A stretch of DNA of 64,000 bases. Origin: a bacterium (GTDB lineage: Bacteria; Bacteroidota; Ignavibacteria; Kapaibacteriales; UBA7675). A program made the position numbers and the translations under genes. Positions 43,881 through 54,228 of this stretch are shown here, one piece after another (position 1 is the stretch's first letter; each line of letters opens with the position of its first letter). Under the pieces are notes generated by a model. It worked only from the letters and a program-made list of their open reading frames with translations, did not search any database and was not told where the DNA came from. The DNA lies in assembly GCA_030430495.1 (NCBI GenBank), contig JAUIKM010000003.1:186001-250000 (forward strand), written 5' to 3'.

Positions 43881-44732
43881 TCAGACGCCGCGGCCACCGC
43901 GTTTTTTAACTACCAGTTGTCCGTTCCAGCGCAAATCAATATAGTCGAACTTCACCGTCGAGTCCCGCCGTTCCGGCGTCCGCCACCAGGCGCGCAGTTT
44001 GCCGATCTGATCGGCGTCCGCAAAGTTGCGGCCCAGGTAAATGGGCGTCGCGCCGTCGGCGCAGATCAGCGTAAAATTTCCGTTGTTTTCTCGGCGAATC
44101 TCCGAGATGCCGGCAAAGACGTGATCGCCCGCCGCGCGCAGCCGGCGCCCCAGCGCCAGCGCGGCGTCCAGCGCCGAGCGGTTAAACCCGTCTTCCGCTT
44201 CAAATCCACTTAACACCGGCAGATCCCAGCTCTGCGCCGTAAAACGATGTTGCAGGATTTCGCCTTCGTCGTCGATAAAATGCAGGCCGCGCGCACGGTG
44301 AACCAGATAGGCCGCCGGCACGCGCTCGCGTATGCGCAGCGCCAGTTCGTCTGCGCCGCGCGACATCAATGACGCCGAATGCACGAAGGGATGTTGCTCA
44401 ACGCGTCGTTCAACCTCGTCAAAATCGATCTGGTCAAAACGCAGACTGTCGAGCGGAATGTCAGCCAGGTCCAGTATCTCACCCGCTTCTATGGCACTGC
44501 ATCCCTGCACCTGGACGGCGTGCACGCGAACAGCGTCGCGCCACTGCATCGCCACCACGACCAGGAACACAAATACCATGACGCCGGCCAGCATCATTGA
44601 GAGCGAAAGCGCGCGACCACTGCGTCCTGCATTGGATCGAACCACGACCTTGCCTCCGTAACGGCCCAAACGACGCGTGGCGGTGCGACGCTTGTTAACA
44701 AGGTCGAACCGCTCCAAAAGGGCGTTGCGCAA
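43881..44732 (-). CDS. ftsQ: Cell division protein FtsQ
   Basis: A bitopic division protein that links the cytoplasmic ring to the periplasmic synthases. 283 residues: a basic cytoplasmic segment, one transmembrane helix (LSMMLAGVMVFVFLVVVAM), a POTRA domain (VHAVQVQGCSAIEAGEILDL.. PFVHSASLMSRGADELALRI) and a FtsQ beta domain (RARGLHFIDDEGEILQH). The start is uncertain: the frame begins with TTG at 44,732 and no ATG lies upstream. The spacing to ftsA (60 bases) and orientation support one operon. Confidence 0.9.
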   Translation of the reverse strand: MRNALLERFDLVNKRRTATRRLGRYGGKVVVRSNAGRSGRALSLSMMLAGVMVFVFLVVVAMQWRDAVRVHAVQVQGCSAIEAGEILDLADIPLDSLRFDQIDFDEVERRVEQHPFVHSASLMSRGADELALRIRERVPAAYLVHRARGLHFIDDEGEILQHRFTAQSWDLPVLSGFEAEDGFNRSALDAALALGRRLRAAGDHVFAGISEIRRENNGNFTLICADGATPIYLGRNFADADQIGKLRAWWRTPERRDSTVKFDYIDLRWNGQLVVKKRGGRGV

Positions 44733-45313
44733 ACGTTAAGCACATATCAACGGTCGATGCCGCACGTTTAATGCCGCGCGGACCTGCCGATGACACAGGC
44801 TGAGAGATTCTGGATTTTGTATAGAAATGACGGGATCCTGTTATGCTGCTTGGCAGGCTCCCGGGCCCTCCGATCAACATCCCGACGCGATTGCCGGTCT
44901 GTTTTCACGGAGTATTGCGCGTAAAAGTAGCACGGTTTATGCGCTTTGTCAAATAAAAAATGCGCGGCGCGCAACATCATTGCAGCGGACCCGCACTGGA
45001 GGCCGTTCCGCGCAAGCTGTTAAAGCTCGATTACACGCGTTTCCGGTCTGTTTGCGGCCGTTGGCGGCGCATCCGCTAGCGATTGTTAAATTTTTGTGCG
45101 CGGCGCATTTTTGTACCCGCCGATTCGGCGGCGGACGCAAAACGCCGCGGCGCGACGACTTCACGCAAGAAAACTGTTCACCCCGCGGCGCGGCGCTTCC
45201 GGCCGCGGGACTAACAAGAGGGGCTTTGTCAGGTCGGGGAAAAATTTGATCGGCGCGCCGGACGTTGTATTTTCGCGGCAATTCTGTTTAAGCGCTATTC
45301 AGCTGGAGTCCAG
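44733..45313. other. Divergent intergenic region between ftsQ and the Xer recombinase
   Basis: About 580 bases, no supportable gene. It must contain the promoters of the ftsQAZ operon (leftward) and of the recombinase gene (rightward), but no convincing promoter pair was found. TTAA-centred words recur (for example at 44,735, 45,020, 45,084 and 45,287). Confidence 0.45.
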
Positions 45314-46213
45314 ATGCGGTATGCCGCGGCCCTGCGCGAATTCCTGGAGTATTGTGAAACGATCCGCGCCTATTCGCCGCGCACGATCGACAGCTACCGT
45401 CTGGCGCTGGAACAGTTTGCCGACAGCTTGAAGGAGTGGTACGGCGAGATTCCTTCCCCCGCCGATATCGATGCGGACGCCGTGCGCCAGTTCAGCGGAT
45501 ACCTGCACGACCGCGGCCAGAAAATCAACAGCATCCGCGCCAAAACGGCCGCGTTAAAGTCATTTGTGAAGTTCCTGCGCAAACGCGGTTACCTGGACGG
45601 CGATCCGGCCGCCGGCACAATAATCCCCAAACGCGAACGCAAACTGCCGGCGTTCCTGCAGGCCGCCGAAGTGGAAACCATGATGCGGCGGTTCGACCGC
45701 GAGACGCCCACCGGAGCACGCGATGCGGCCATCGCCGAGTTGTTGTACAGCTCCGGCCTGCGCGTCAGTGAATTGCTGGCGCTGACGACGGCAAGCATCG
45801 ACGGCGCGGCGGGACAGGTTAAAGTGCGCGGCAAAGGCGGCAAAGACAGAATCGTGCCGGTCGGCGGCAAGGCGCTGGAAGCGCTGCGGAACTACCGATC
45901 CAAACGCGCTGAATTTGTTAACAACCACTCGGGCGAGGCGCTGTTTTTGGGCGTGCGCGGCGCTCCCCTGAGGGCCGCCGGCGTCTACCGCATTATTAAC
46001 GCGGCCATGCGGGACGTGACGGAATCGCGCCAGAAAAGCCCGCACGTGCTGCGCCACAGCTTTGCCACGCACCTGCTGGACGAAGGCGCGGACATCAACG
46101 CCGTGAGCGAGATGCTCGGCCACGCCTCCCTCTCCACCACCCAGATCTACACACACGTCTCCGTCGAACGCCTTAAGTCGGTCTACAAAAAGGCGCATCC
46201 GCGCGGCGAATAG
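45314..46213 (+). CDS. xerC: XerC/XerD-type tyrosine recombinase
   Basis: Resolves chromosome dimers at dif together with a partner recombinase at division. 299 residues, the family's size: an N-terminal SAM-like domain (YSPRTIDSYRLALEQFADSL) and a catalytic domain with Arg (SGLRVSELL), His-x-x-Arg (HVLRHSFATHLL), His (LGHASLSTTQIYTH) and the nucleophile Tyr in QIYTH. GGAG five bases before the ATG supports the start. Whether it is XerC or XerD cannot be settled. A dif site was not recognised in this window. Confidence 0.9.
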   Translation: MRYAAALREFLEYCETIRAYSPRTIDSYRLALEQFADSLKEWYGEIPSPADIDADAVRQFSGYLHDRGQKINSIRAKTAALKSFVKFLRKRGYLDGDPAAGTIIPKRERKLPAFLQAAEVETMMRRFDRETPTGARDAAIAELLYSSGLRVSELLALTTASIDGAAGQVKVRGKGGKDRIVPVGGKALEALRNYRSKRAEFVNNHSGEALFLGVRGAPLRAAGVYRIINAAMRDVTESRQKSPHVLRHSFATHLLDEGADINAVSEMLGHASLSTTQIYTHVSVERLKSVYKKAHPRGE

Positions 46214-46500
46214 TCGCCTCTGTTTAAGCGCCGCGGGGACGCCGACGCCATTCCCGCACAAATACCCCGCCGCGCCGGGGCGAGTGGTCGGACTTGTCGC
46301 GCCAATTGTTTCGGTCCGACCGGCTTGCTCTTTTTCTTTGCTTTGTCCACCGAACTGCAAATGCGTAAATTGCGAGGCTGTTCGCGGTTTCGCAACCAAC
46401 GTTGCCAAGGTGCGAACGACATCTGCGCAGGCACGCACGTCACATCTGCGATTCGGCGCAAACTCACGGCAGCGAATTACGAGTGGAGATTTTTCGGCAT

Positions 46501-47499
46501 ATGGAGCAAACGGATACAAAATTGCGAGTCGGCATTATCGGCATCGGCCATCTGGGCCGGATTCACGCGGGACTGTGGCAGCGCATCGAGGGCGCGGTTC
46601 TGAGCGGCGTTTTTGACGTGGATGAAGAAAAGGCGACGGCGGAAGCCGCGGTACTGGGCTGCTCCACCTTCGGCTCCGTCGCGGAACTGCTGGAAAACGT
46701 CGACGCGGTCACGATCGCTTCCCCCACCTCGACGCACTTCGAGATTGCCGCTCAATGTCTGCGGGCCGGCAAACACTGTCTGATTGAAAAACCGATCACG
46801 GCGACCTACGCCGAGGCGCAGGAGCTGCTGAAAATCGTCGAAGAAAGCGGCCTCGTCGTGCAGGTGGGCCACGTGGAGCGCTTCAACCCGGTGCTGGAGG
46901 CGCTGCGCGACTACGATCCGAAGCCGATGTTCATCGAGGCGCACCGCCTGGCGCAATTCAAACCGCGCGCCACGGACGTCTCGGTGGTGCACGACCTCAT
47001 GATCCACGACATCGACATCGTGCTCTGGCTGGTAAAAGACACGGTGGAATCGATCGACGCCAGCGGCGTGGCCGTGCTGACCAAAACGCCGGACATCGCC
47101 AATGCGCGCCTGCGCTTTCGCAACGGCTGCGTCGCCAACCTGACGGCTTCGCGCATGTCCGTCAAACAGATGCGCAAAATCCGCCTCTTCCAGAAAAACG
47201 CCTACATTTCCCTGGACCTGGGCAACACGACGGTGGACGTCTTCCGCATCCGCGAAGAAAACGAGCGCGACAGCGCCGTGCCGGCCATGATGCTCGGTCA
47301 GATCGACGAAGGCACGCACAAACGCAACATCGTCTACGAACAGCCGGAAGTGCTCTCCGCCAACGCCATTCTGGGCGAGCAGGACGCATTTACGCGCGCC
47401 ATCCTGAACGGCGCACCGATTCCGGTGACGGCGGCCGAAGGCGCTGAAGCGCTGCGCATCGCCGAGGAAATCGCCGCGCTGGTGGAACACAGCGCCTGA
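46501..47499 (+). CDS. Gfo/Idh/MocA-family NAD(P)-dependent oxidoreductase
   Basis: 332 residues from the ATG at 46,501 (GGAG upstream). The Rossmann start LRVGIIGIGHLGRIH is followed by the family motif IEKPITATYAEAQ (Lys-Pro in the active site) and VGHVERFNPVLEALRDY. The C-terminal half carries VSVVHDLMIHDIDIVLWLV. Related proteins include UDP-GlcNAc 3-dehydrogenase (GnnA) of lipid A synthesis, and the HDLMIHDIDIV motif resembles that group, but the specific sugar substrate is not established. No sugar-transaminase partner gene is adjacent. Confidence 0.85.
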   Translation: MEQTDTKLRVGIIGIGHLGRIHAGLWQRIEGAVLSGVFDVDEEKATAEAAVLGCSTFGSVAELLENVDAVTIASPTSTHFEIAAQCLRAGKHCLIEKPITATYAEAQELLKIVEESGLVVQVGHVERFNPVLEALRDYDPKPMFIEAHRLAQFKPRATDVSVVHDLMIHDIDIVLWLVKDTVESIDASGVAVLTKTPDIANARLRFRNGCVANLTASRMSVKQMRKIRLFQKNAYISLDLGNTTVDVFRIREENERDSAVPAMMLGQIDEGTHKRNIVYEQPEVLSANAILGEQDAFTRAILNGAPIPVTAAEGAEALRIAEEIAALVEHSA

Positions 47500-47809
47500 C
47501 GCGCGAACGAAGACGGGGACAAATTTTGGATGTATCCAAATGTCCCGCATCTGGTTATTCGAGGGTGAAATGTCCGGCACGTACACATGCGATGGGAAAT
47601 TTTTCCGAATGGTAACAACATTTCCGCCGGAAGTTTTGTAAATTCGGAGATTCTCAGATATACACACAGCGCGCGTTCGGGCTACTCCGCCGCGAACAGG
47701 GGCAAATTTCGACCTTGATCGGAACGCGCCCAAAGCGCACTTTTGAACGGAATTGGGGCCAGACACCGCCGGACGATACACGTACTACGTCAGAGGCCAG
47801 GAATTACGT

Positions 47810-48232
47810 ATGAGATTTTCACTTGCAGTTTTGCTCGTTTGTATCGCGTCGACAGTGGCATTTGCCGCCGCCAAGGTGGATATCGCAACGCTGGACGCCC
47901 GCTCCGACGGTGACAACATCACGGTCGAATGGCGCGCCGACGTCGAACAGGACGTCGAACGCTACGAGGTACAGCGCTCTGTGCAAAACACGCGCAACTT
48001 CAAAAGTATCGGCGACGTCGATGCAATCGGCGCCGGCAGCTACTACCGCTACGTCGACGAAAACGCTTTCATGAAAGGCGAGCAGGACCAGATAGCCGGG
48101 ACGATGTACTTCTACCGCCTCAAAATTGTGGCGCAGGACGGCAGCACGAGCTACACGAGCCACACGCCCGTGACGCACACTGTATCCAGCGTCCGCCAGA
48201 CCTGGGGCATGATCAAGGAAATGTTCCGCTGA
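47810..48232 (+). CDS. Small exported FN3-like protein
   Basis: 140 residues. A signal peptide (MRFSLAVLLVCIASTVAFAA) is followed by one domain with the pattern of fibronectin type III (DNITVEWRADVEQDVERYEV, then TMYFYRLKIVAQDGSTSYTS). Such domains mediate binding outside the membrane. AGGA eight bases before the ATG at 47,810 supports the start, and an intrinsic terminator follows. No T9SS sorting domain is present. Confidence 0.75.
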   Translation: MRFSLAVLLVCIASTVAFAAAKVDIATLDARSDGDNITVEWRADVEQDVERYEVQRSVQNTRNFKSIGDVDAIGAGSYYRYVDENAFMKGEQDQIAGTMYFYRLKIVAQDGSTSYTSHTPVTHTVSSVRQTWGMIKEMFR

Positions 48233-48260
48233 GACCTGCGGCTCATCGAAATCTGAATAT

Positions 48261-48297
48261 CAACGCCTCCTTTGAACAAGGGAGGCGTTGCCGTTTT
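48261..48297 (+). terminator. Intrinsic terminator
   Basis: A 10-bp stem CAACGCCTCC / GGAGGCGTTG with a 10-base loop, then CCGTTTT. It ends the FN3-like gene just before uvrB. Confidence 0.8.
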
Positions 48298-48421
48298 AAA
48301 GCGCCGCGGCCGACCTTGCACGACCGTTCAGGGGGCAAAAATTGCCCACAATATGCGGCGCGGCCGTTCGCCTTTTGATCTTATCCGCTTTACTCCAGCA
48401 GAACCCCATTTCAGGACGGGC

Positions 48422-50452
48422 ATGCCTCCTTTTCAGCTCGAATCGCAGTACAAACCGGCCGGCGATCAGCCGCAGGCCATCGAACAACTCAAACAGGGTC
48501 TGGAACGCGGCGACAAACATCAGGTCCTGCTCGGCGTAACGGGCTCCGGCAAGACTTTCACGATGTCCAACGTGATCGCGCAGACGCAGCGCCCCACCCT
48601 GGTGATCTCCCACAACAAAACGCTGGCTGCGCAGCTCTACGCGGAATTCCGCAACTTCTTCCCGAACAACGCGGTCGAGTACTTCATCTCCTACTACGAC
48701 TACTACCAGCCCGAGGCGTACATACCGAAATCCGACACGTTCATCGAAAAAGACTTCTCGATCAACGACGAGATCGACCGCCTGCGGCTCAAGGCCACCA
48801 GTTCGCTGATTGAAGGACGGCGCGACGTCATCGTCGTGGCGTCCGTTTCCTGCATCTACGGCATCGGCAACAAAGAAACGTTCAAGGAATTGATACTCTC
48901 ACTGCGCGTCGGCCAGAAAATCGAGCGTCAGGAACTGCTGTACAAACTGACTGACATCCAGTTCTCACGCAACGACTTCGACTTTACGCGCGGGACTTTC
49001 CGCGTACGCGGCGACGTGATCGACATCATGCCCGGTTTTGAGACCGACACGGCCATCCGCGTGGAACTCTTCGGCGATGAAATCGATCGACTCTCCTACA
49101 TCAGCCGCGTCGAGGGCCGCGTGCTGGAGGACATCCCGGCAATCGTGATCTACCCCGCCAAAATCTTCGTGACGTCCAAGGACGACCAGAAACGGGCGAT
49201 TGTCGGCATCGAAAAGGAGCTGCGCGAACGACTGATCGAACTGCGCGACATGGGCAAGCTGCTGGAGGCGCAAAGGCTGGAGCAGCGCACGCTCTTTGAC
49301 CTGGAGATGATGCGGGAAGTCGGTTATTGCTCGGGCGTGGAAAACTACTCGCGCCACCTTTCGGGCCGCAAAGCCGGCGAACGTCCGGCCTGCCTCTTTG
49401 ACTATTTCCCCGATGATTTTCTCTTGTTAATCGACGAGAGCCACGTAACGCTCCCGCAGATACGCGCCATGTACAACGGCGACCGCATGCGCAAGATGAC
49501 GCTGGTGGAACACGGTTTCCGGTTGCCTTCGGCGCTTGACAACAGACCGCTCAAGTTCGAGGAATACGAGAATCTGATCAAACAGGCGGTTTATATCAGC
49601 GCCACCCCGGCGGACTACGAGCTGGAGCAGTCGGCCGGCGTCGTCGTCGAACAGATCATTCGCCCGACGGGCCTGCTGGATCCGCAGCTGAGCATGCGCC
49701 CGATCGCGACGCAGGTGGACGACCTGCTGGGCGAAATCCGCATCCGCGTCAAGAAAAACGAACGCGTGCTGGTCACGACGCTGACCAAACGCATGGCCGA
49801 GGACCTGACCGACTACCTGACCAACCTGAACATCAAGGCGGCGTATATTCACTCGGACATCGACTCGCTGGAGCGGGTGGAGATTCTGCGCGATTTCCGC
49901 ATCGGCGAGTACGACGTACTCATCGGCGTCAACCTGCTGCGCGAGGGCCTCGACCTGCCGGAAGTGTCACTTGTGGCTATACTCGATGCCGATAAAGAAG
50001 GTTTTCTCAGGAGTGAAAGGTCGTTGTTGCAGACGGCGGGCCGCACGGCGCGGAACGCCGAGGGCCTTGTAATTCTCTACGCGGACAAAATCACCAGGTC
50101 GATGCAGATATTGATCGACGAAACCAACCGCCGGCGCAAATTGCAGAGCGAGTACAACAAAAAACACGGCATCAATCCCAGGACGGTTTACAAGTCGCTC
50201 GAAGAAATCCTGAGCAGCACGTCGATAGCCGATGTAGCCAAAAAACGCAACGACCGGCGCCAGACGATGGTGGAAGAAAAGGCGCGCCGCAGGGCCGCCG
50301 CGGACCCCACGGTGAAGTTCATGACGCCGGAACAGCGCGGCGAGCTCATTGAGCAGATGACAAAGGAAATGAAAACGGCGGCGATGGAACTGGACTTTGA
50401 GCGCGCCGCCGAATTGCGCGACGAAATTGAGCGGCTGCAGGCGGTTGCGTAA
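48422..50452 (+). CDS. uvrB: UvrABC excision nuclease subunit B
   Basis: UvrB verifies DNA damage and loads UvrC for incision. 676 residues from the ATG at 48,422 (AGGA five bases upstream). Earlier in-frame ATGs lie in the leader. Motifs: Walker [11 protein letters not shown], the beta-hairpin region [38 protein letters not shown]-like helicase motif V, and a C-terminal UvrC-binding coiled coil ([25 protein letters not shown]). uvrB is often a single gene, as here. Confidence 0.98.
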   Translation: MPPFQLESQYKPAGDQPQAIEQLKQGLERGDKHQVLLGVTGSGKTFTMSNVIAQTQRPTLVISHNKTLAAQLYAEFRNFFPNNAVEYFISYYDYYQPEAYIPKSDTFIEKDFSINDEIDRLRLKATSSLIEGRRDVIVVASVSCIYGIGNKETFKELILSLRVGQKIERQELLYKLTDIQFSRNDFDFTRGTFRVRGDVIDIMPGFETDTAIRVELFGDEIDRLSYISRVEGRVLEDIPAIVIYPAKIFVTSKDDQKRAIVGIEKELRERLIELRDMGKLLEAQRLEQRTLFDLEMMREVGYCSGVENYSRHLSGRKAGERPACLFDYFPDDFLLLIDESHVTLPQIRAMYNGDRMRKMTLVEHGFRLPSALDNRPLKFEEYENLIKQAVYISATPADYELEQSAGVVVEQIIRPTGLLDPQLSMRPIATQVDDLLGEIRIRVKKNERVLVTTLTKRMAEDLTDYLTNLNIKAAYIHSDIDSLERVEILRDFRIGEYDVLIGVNLLREGLDLPEVSLVAILDADKEGFLRSERSLLQTAGRTARNAEGLVILYADKITRSMQILIDETNRRRKLQSEYNKKHGINPRTVYKSLEEILSSTSIADVAKKRNDRRQTMVEEKARRRAAADPTVKFMTPEQRGELIEQMTKEMKTAAMELDFERAAELRDEIERLQAVA

Positions 50453-50568
50453 AAGCCGTCAAAGCCGTAATTTTCGGTTTCCGTTACCCGTTTCAGTCGC
50501 GTTTTCCATAGGCGGCGACGCGTCAGTCAAGAGCCGGCGCGCATCCTGATCAGAAAGGACTTTCCAGC

Positions 50569-50916
50569 ATGGCGATTTACATAACCGACGACTGTATCAA
50601 CTGCGGAGCATGTGAACCCGAGTGCCCGAATACGGCCATCTACGAAGCCGGCGCACCCTGGTCGCTGGCGGGCAAGGAATACGAGGACTCAACTTCCCCC
50701 GGCAATTTCAAGGGCGAGTTCTTTTCGGAAGACTTTTACTACATCGTTCCCGACAAATGCACGGAGTGCGAGACCTTCCACGACGAACCTCAGTGCGCCG
50801 CCGTCTGCCCCGTGGACTGCTGCCTGCCCGACCCGAACAACGTCGAGACAAAGGAGCAGCTGGAGGCCAAGGTGGAACACTTAAACACAATCGACTCGGA
50901 TCGCCTGCGCGATTGA
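50569..50916 (+). CDS. 2[4Fe-4S] ferredoxin (YfhL/Fdx-like)
   Basis: A small electron carrier, 115 residues. The first cluster motif is C-x2-C-x2-C-x3-C-P (DDCINCGACEPECPN). The second is C-x2-C then C-x3-C-P further on (KCTECETFHDEPQCAAVCPVDCC), i.e. with an insertion between Cys two and three, as in Alvin-type ferredoxins. An acidic tail follows. AAAGGA lies nine bases upstream of the ATG. The partner enzyme is not evident in the neighbourhood. Confidence 0.93.
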   Translation: MAIYITDDCINCGACEPECPNTAIYEAGAPWSLAGKEYEDSTSPGNFKGEFFSEDFYYIVPDKCTECETFHDEPQCAAVCPVDCCLPDPNNVETKEQLEAKVEHLNTIDSDRLRD

Positions 50917-50942
50917 CATTTTGTTGCATGTGAGATACTGTG

Positions 50943-50973
50943 CGCCGATTTCGTGCAAACGCGATCGGCGTTT
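50943..50973 (+). terminator. Probable intrinsic terminator after the ferredoxin gene
   Basis: CGCCGAT paired with ATCGGCG, with partial inner pairing, followed by TTTC. Moderate, because the T-tract is short. Confidence 0.5.
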
Positions 50974-51059
50974 CTGGTTAAACACTTTGCCCGGCGCAAA
51001 AAGATATTAAACATGACAGGCGTTAACATCTTTGCGGGCGTACAGCGGGAACGCGATCA

Positions 51060-52613
51060 ATGCAGATTCTACAGGCCAGGATAAAAGTTGCGGGCGGACG
51101 CATTCAGAAAATCGAACCGCAGTACGGCGGCGTGACGATCGTGAACGAGCGCGATCAGATTAACCATTTCCGCGACGCCTGGGTGATGCCCGGACTGGTG
51201 GAGTCGCACGCGCACCTGCACGGCCTGGGCCGGCGCCTGTTGGGACTTAAACTGTACGACTGCACCGGCGCGGAAGAATGCGTGCAGCGCGCCGCGGATC
51301 ACATTGCCGACGGCGAGTGGCTGCACGGCATGGGCTGGAATCAGGAAAAATGGCCGGGCGGCCAACTGCCCACGCGCGCCCTGCTGGACGAAGCCTTCCC
51401 CGACCGCCCCGTCGTCATGCGCCGCGCCGACGGCCACGCCGTCTGGGTTAACAGTCTGGCGCTACAGCGCGCCGGCATCACGAGCGACACGCCGGATCCG
51501 GCGGGCGGGCGCATCCTGCGCGACGACAAACGCCAGGCGACGGGTGTGCTGGTGGACAATGCGATGGACCTGGTACTTAAACACGTACCGCCCCTGAGCC
51601 CCGAGCAGATGCGCCGTCACATCGAACATGCCGCGGCGGAATACGCCCGGCTGGGCGTGACGGAGGTACACGACATGGATGTTCACCCGAGTCTGCTGGA
51701 TCACTTCCGCGAGCTGGCGGAGCGCGGCAACCTGGCGGTGCGCGTGCAGTCGCACATCAGCGGACAGAACAACGAGTGGCTGCACGAGCGTCTGCTGCCG
51801 GCGGGCGGCGAGTTTCTGCGCGTCTACGCTGTTAAACTCTACGCCGACGGCGCGCTGGGTTCGCGCGGCGCTTATCTCTTGCAGCCCTATGCCGACGACG
51901 CTTCGACGCGCGGCCTGGAAATGTTAAGTGCGGCCAATCTGCACTCCAGGATCAAAACAATTCTGGAGTACGGCTGGAACGTGAGCGTGCACGCCATCGG
52001 CGACGCGGCGAACCGCAACGTGATCGACGCTTACGAATACATGCGCCGCGAGCGCATAGCGGACGACCAGACGATTCTGCGCATCGAGCACGCGCAGATC
52101 GTGACGCCGCAGGACCAGGAGCGCCTCGGCAAGGTCGGCATCATACCGGCGGTGCAGGCTTCGCACTGTGTTTCGGACGCGCCGATGGCGCGTTTGCGGC
52201 TGGGTGAAGAGCGCTGCAGGTACGCCTACCCCTGGCGCAGCCTGCGCAACAACGGCGCGCTGCTGGCGGGCGGCTCCGACGCACCGATCGAATCGCCGAA
52301 CCCGCTGATCGGCATCGACGCCTTCTGCCGCCGCATTCCCTTCGGCGAAGAAGAATCGTGGAACCCGCAGGAGTGCATCACGCGTGAGGAAGCGCTGCTG
52401 GCCTACACTGAATGGGCGCACGCCGCCGCCGACATGGACTACCGCCGAGGCAAGCTGAAAGAGAAATACGACGCCGATTTTGTGGTTATGGACAGAAACC
52501 TGTTGACTTGTCCGGACGAGGAGATCAAGGGCGCCAAAGTACTTGGAACGTGGAGCGGCGGCGTGAGAAGGTGGGTGGATGAGAGCAGAGTGGAGAATCA
52601 GCCGCCGGGGTGA
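51060..52613 (+). CDS. Metal-dependent amidohydrolase (YtcJ/Amidohydro_3 type)
   Basis: 517 residues. The amidohydrolase barrel motifs are visible: H-x-H after strand 1 (MPGLVESHAHLHG), RADGHAVWVNSLAL, a Lys in AVKLYADGALGSRGAYL, His in VSVHAIGDAANRNVIDAYE, His in RIEHAQIV, and Asp in LAGGSDAPIESPNPL. Members hydrolyse amides or formamides, or are exoenzymes of unknown substrate. No signal peptide was seen, so it is cytoplasmic. The substrate cannot be inferred from neighbours. Confidence 0.9.
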   Translation: MQILQARIKVAGGRIQKIEPQYGGVTIVNERDQINHFRDAWVMPGLVESHAHLHGLGRRLLGLKLYDCTGAEECVQRAADHIADGEWLHGMGWNQEKWPGGQLPTRALLDEAFPDRPVVMRRADGHAVWVNSLALQRAGITSDTPDPAGGRILRDDKRQATGVLVDNAMDLVLKHVPPLSPEQMRRHIEHAAAEYARLGVTEVHDMDVHPSLLDHFRELAERGNLAVRVQSHISGQNNEWLHERLLPAGGEFLRVYAVKLYADGALGSRGAYLLQPYADDASTRGLEMLSAANLHSRIKTILEYGWNVSVHAIGDAANRNVIDAYEYMRRERIADDQTILRIEHAQIVTPQDQERLGKVGIIPAVQASHCVSDAPMARLRLGEERCRYAYPWRSLRNNGALLAGGSDAPIESPNPLIGIDAFCRRIPFGEEESWNPQECITREEALLAYTEWAHAAADMDYRRGKLKEKYDADFVVMDRNLLTCPDEEIKGAKVLGTWSGGVRRWVDESRVENQPPG

Positions 52614-53284
52614 GGGGGAAGAACGGCCTTTTTGACCAATTGAGTCGATTTTTATTCGCATGACTTGCCTGATCGGTCTCTGCTCCTTCACCGGGCGGCA
52701 CGGGACTACTAAGGGCCAGAACAATATTCGCATCGTTCTTTATATTACGTCACCAGCAGCATTCTGCACTAATGTGAAGAACAACATTTGCACTATTGTC
52801 ATATTATCATTACTTTCACATCGCTTTTGCAACTTGACTGGCCTTCACTTATCAGCCCAAACCGAGACCAGGCAAGGAACGAGACAACAATCCGTTCTTT
52901 TTCTTCCCCCAGATGCTCACGCACGCTGAGAGTATTTTCGTTATCCATAAACCTACACGGGAACTGCGCTCTACCGCTATAATATAACCTCGGTATATCT
53001 TGTTTTTCTCTGCCGACCGCGTGTTTTGCGGCGATAAAATGACCGCAATACGACATAAGCGGGCTCGTGAGAAGAGCAAACTGCAATAACAACGCACAAC
53101 AACTCGCTGTAGCAAATGCTGCCAGGCGTCTGTACTGCCGCCATTGAGTTGAATGTCCAAAACAGCCTCTTGTACTTTTATATACTGCCAATTCCACGCC
53201 GGCCGGCGACCAATTCAGCCGGCGGGAATAGACATTTCCATCAATGCTTATTAAACACAATTTCAGATCAGGAGTAGTATTCAG
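52614..53284. other. Gene-free stretch before the secreted-protein block
   Basis: About 670 bases, less GC-rich than its neighbours. No frame has a convincing start or domain. The promoter of the secreted protein gene at 53,285 lies at its right edge (GGAG ten bases before the ATG). Confidence 0.45.
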
Positions 53285-54217
53285 ATGTTTAAAAACCTTT
53301 ATCCCAAATGCTCAGGATTTTTCGGCGGCATCATTGCCATTGTTCTATTGGTGACTTACTCAACTCAAAGCGCTGAATCTCAGTGCTTCCCGGATTGTAA
53401 CGGCGATCTCTGGGGACCGCCGGAAAAGAGAATTCTGCCGCTCGATCCTTGCCCGCATACTGGCTGCGTCGTTGAAGTCACGTATGTAAAGCGAATAGCG
53501 TGCGGAATATTTAAAGATGTGCAGATTACCAAGATTGAACTGATTCAAGAATGTTCGTGTACCAGTCAGGATCTCTTTGAGGCGACATTTGAAGCTTTGA
53601 TTCTCGATTCACCGCCGGTGTATCAACTCCCGCCTCCGGGCTCATGTGACGACTTCTGGCGCATTTCCTCCTCCAACTGTTTTAGCGAATTCGAGGTGGA
53701 AGGCCCCACTGGTCAGAACTACAGGTTTCTGATCCCATGCCTGGGGGAAGCCTGCTGTTATACCGGCTTAACTATATGTGTATCACACAGTGGGAACAAT
53801 GTTGAAATTTACACGGGCGCTTCACATGCAGAGGCTGACTGCGCCGACGCCGTGCCCGCGCAGGGACTGTCAAGTTGTTTCACAACATGCGAATTTAACC
53901 AACTTGGCAAAGGAACCCACCTTCCCCGGAATAAAACAAAAGCGTCCATCGACAGCTTTAGTCACGCAATCGCTCTGCCGAACCCGGCTCCGGGTTCGAC
54001 TGTGGCATTTGACCTGACTTCAGATATAATCGGCCCTGCAAGTCTGATCGTTTTTGACATGCAGGGGCGTCGAGTTGCCGGGACAGACGTTGAGTTAAAC
54101 GGCGGGACTACGCGCGTCGCGCTTGACGTTTCGCACCTACTGCCAGGCACGTACATCTACGAATTAAGCGCTGCCGGAAAAAAACTCATTAACGACAAGC
54201 TCATCATTAACTACTAA
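53285..54217 (+). CDS. Secreted protein with T9SS sorting domain, N-terminal part unknown
   Basis: 310 residues. A signal peptide (FGGIIAIVLLVTYSTQSAES) directs export by Sec. A Cys-rich middle (about 14 Cys) of unrecognised fold follows. The last 75 residues form a type A T9SS sorting domain: LPNPAPGSTVAFDLT, LIVFDMQGRRVAG, LLPGTYIYELSAAGK. Type IX secretion would place it at or beyond the cell surface, and the many Cys suggest disulfides. A terminator hairpin overlaps its last codons. Confidence 0.85.
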   Translation: MFKNLYPKCSGFFGGIIAIVLLVTYSTQSAESQCFPDCNGDLWGPPEKRILPLDPCPHTGCVVEVTYVKRIACGIFKDVQITKIELIQECSCTSQDLFEATFEALILDSPPVYQLPPPGSCDDFWRISSSNCFSEFEVEGPTGQNYRFLIPCLGEACCYTGLTICVSHSGNNVEIYTGASHAEADCADAVPAQGLSSCFTTCEFNQLGKGTHLPRNKTKASIDSFSHAIALPNPAPGSTVAFDLTSDIIGPASLIVFDMQGRRVAGTDVELNGGTTRVALDVSHLLPGTYIYELSAAGKKLINDKLIINY

Positions 54218-54228
54218 TGATGAGCTTG
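54194..54228 (+). terminator. Terminator-like hairpin overlapping a stop codon
   Basis: A 15-bp perfect stem around a 5-base loop. It covers the last five codons and the stop (54,215-54,217) of the preceding gene, followed by TGCTTTTG. Unusual, because the hairpin is partly coding. Confidence 0.75.

Noticed and set aside
52799-53260. 153-codon gene in the gap before the T9SS genes
   Set aside because: No domain. The hydrophobic part is short and the frame has no start signal. Treated as non-coding.
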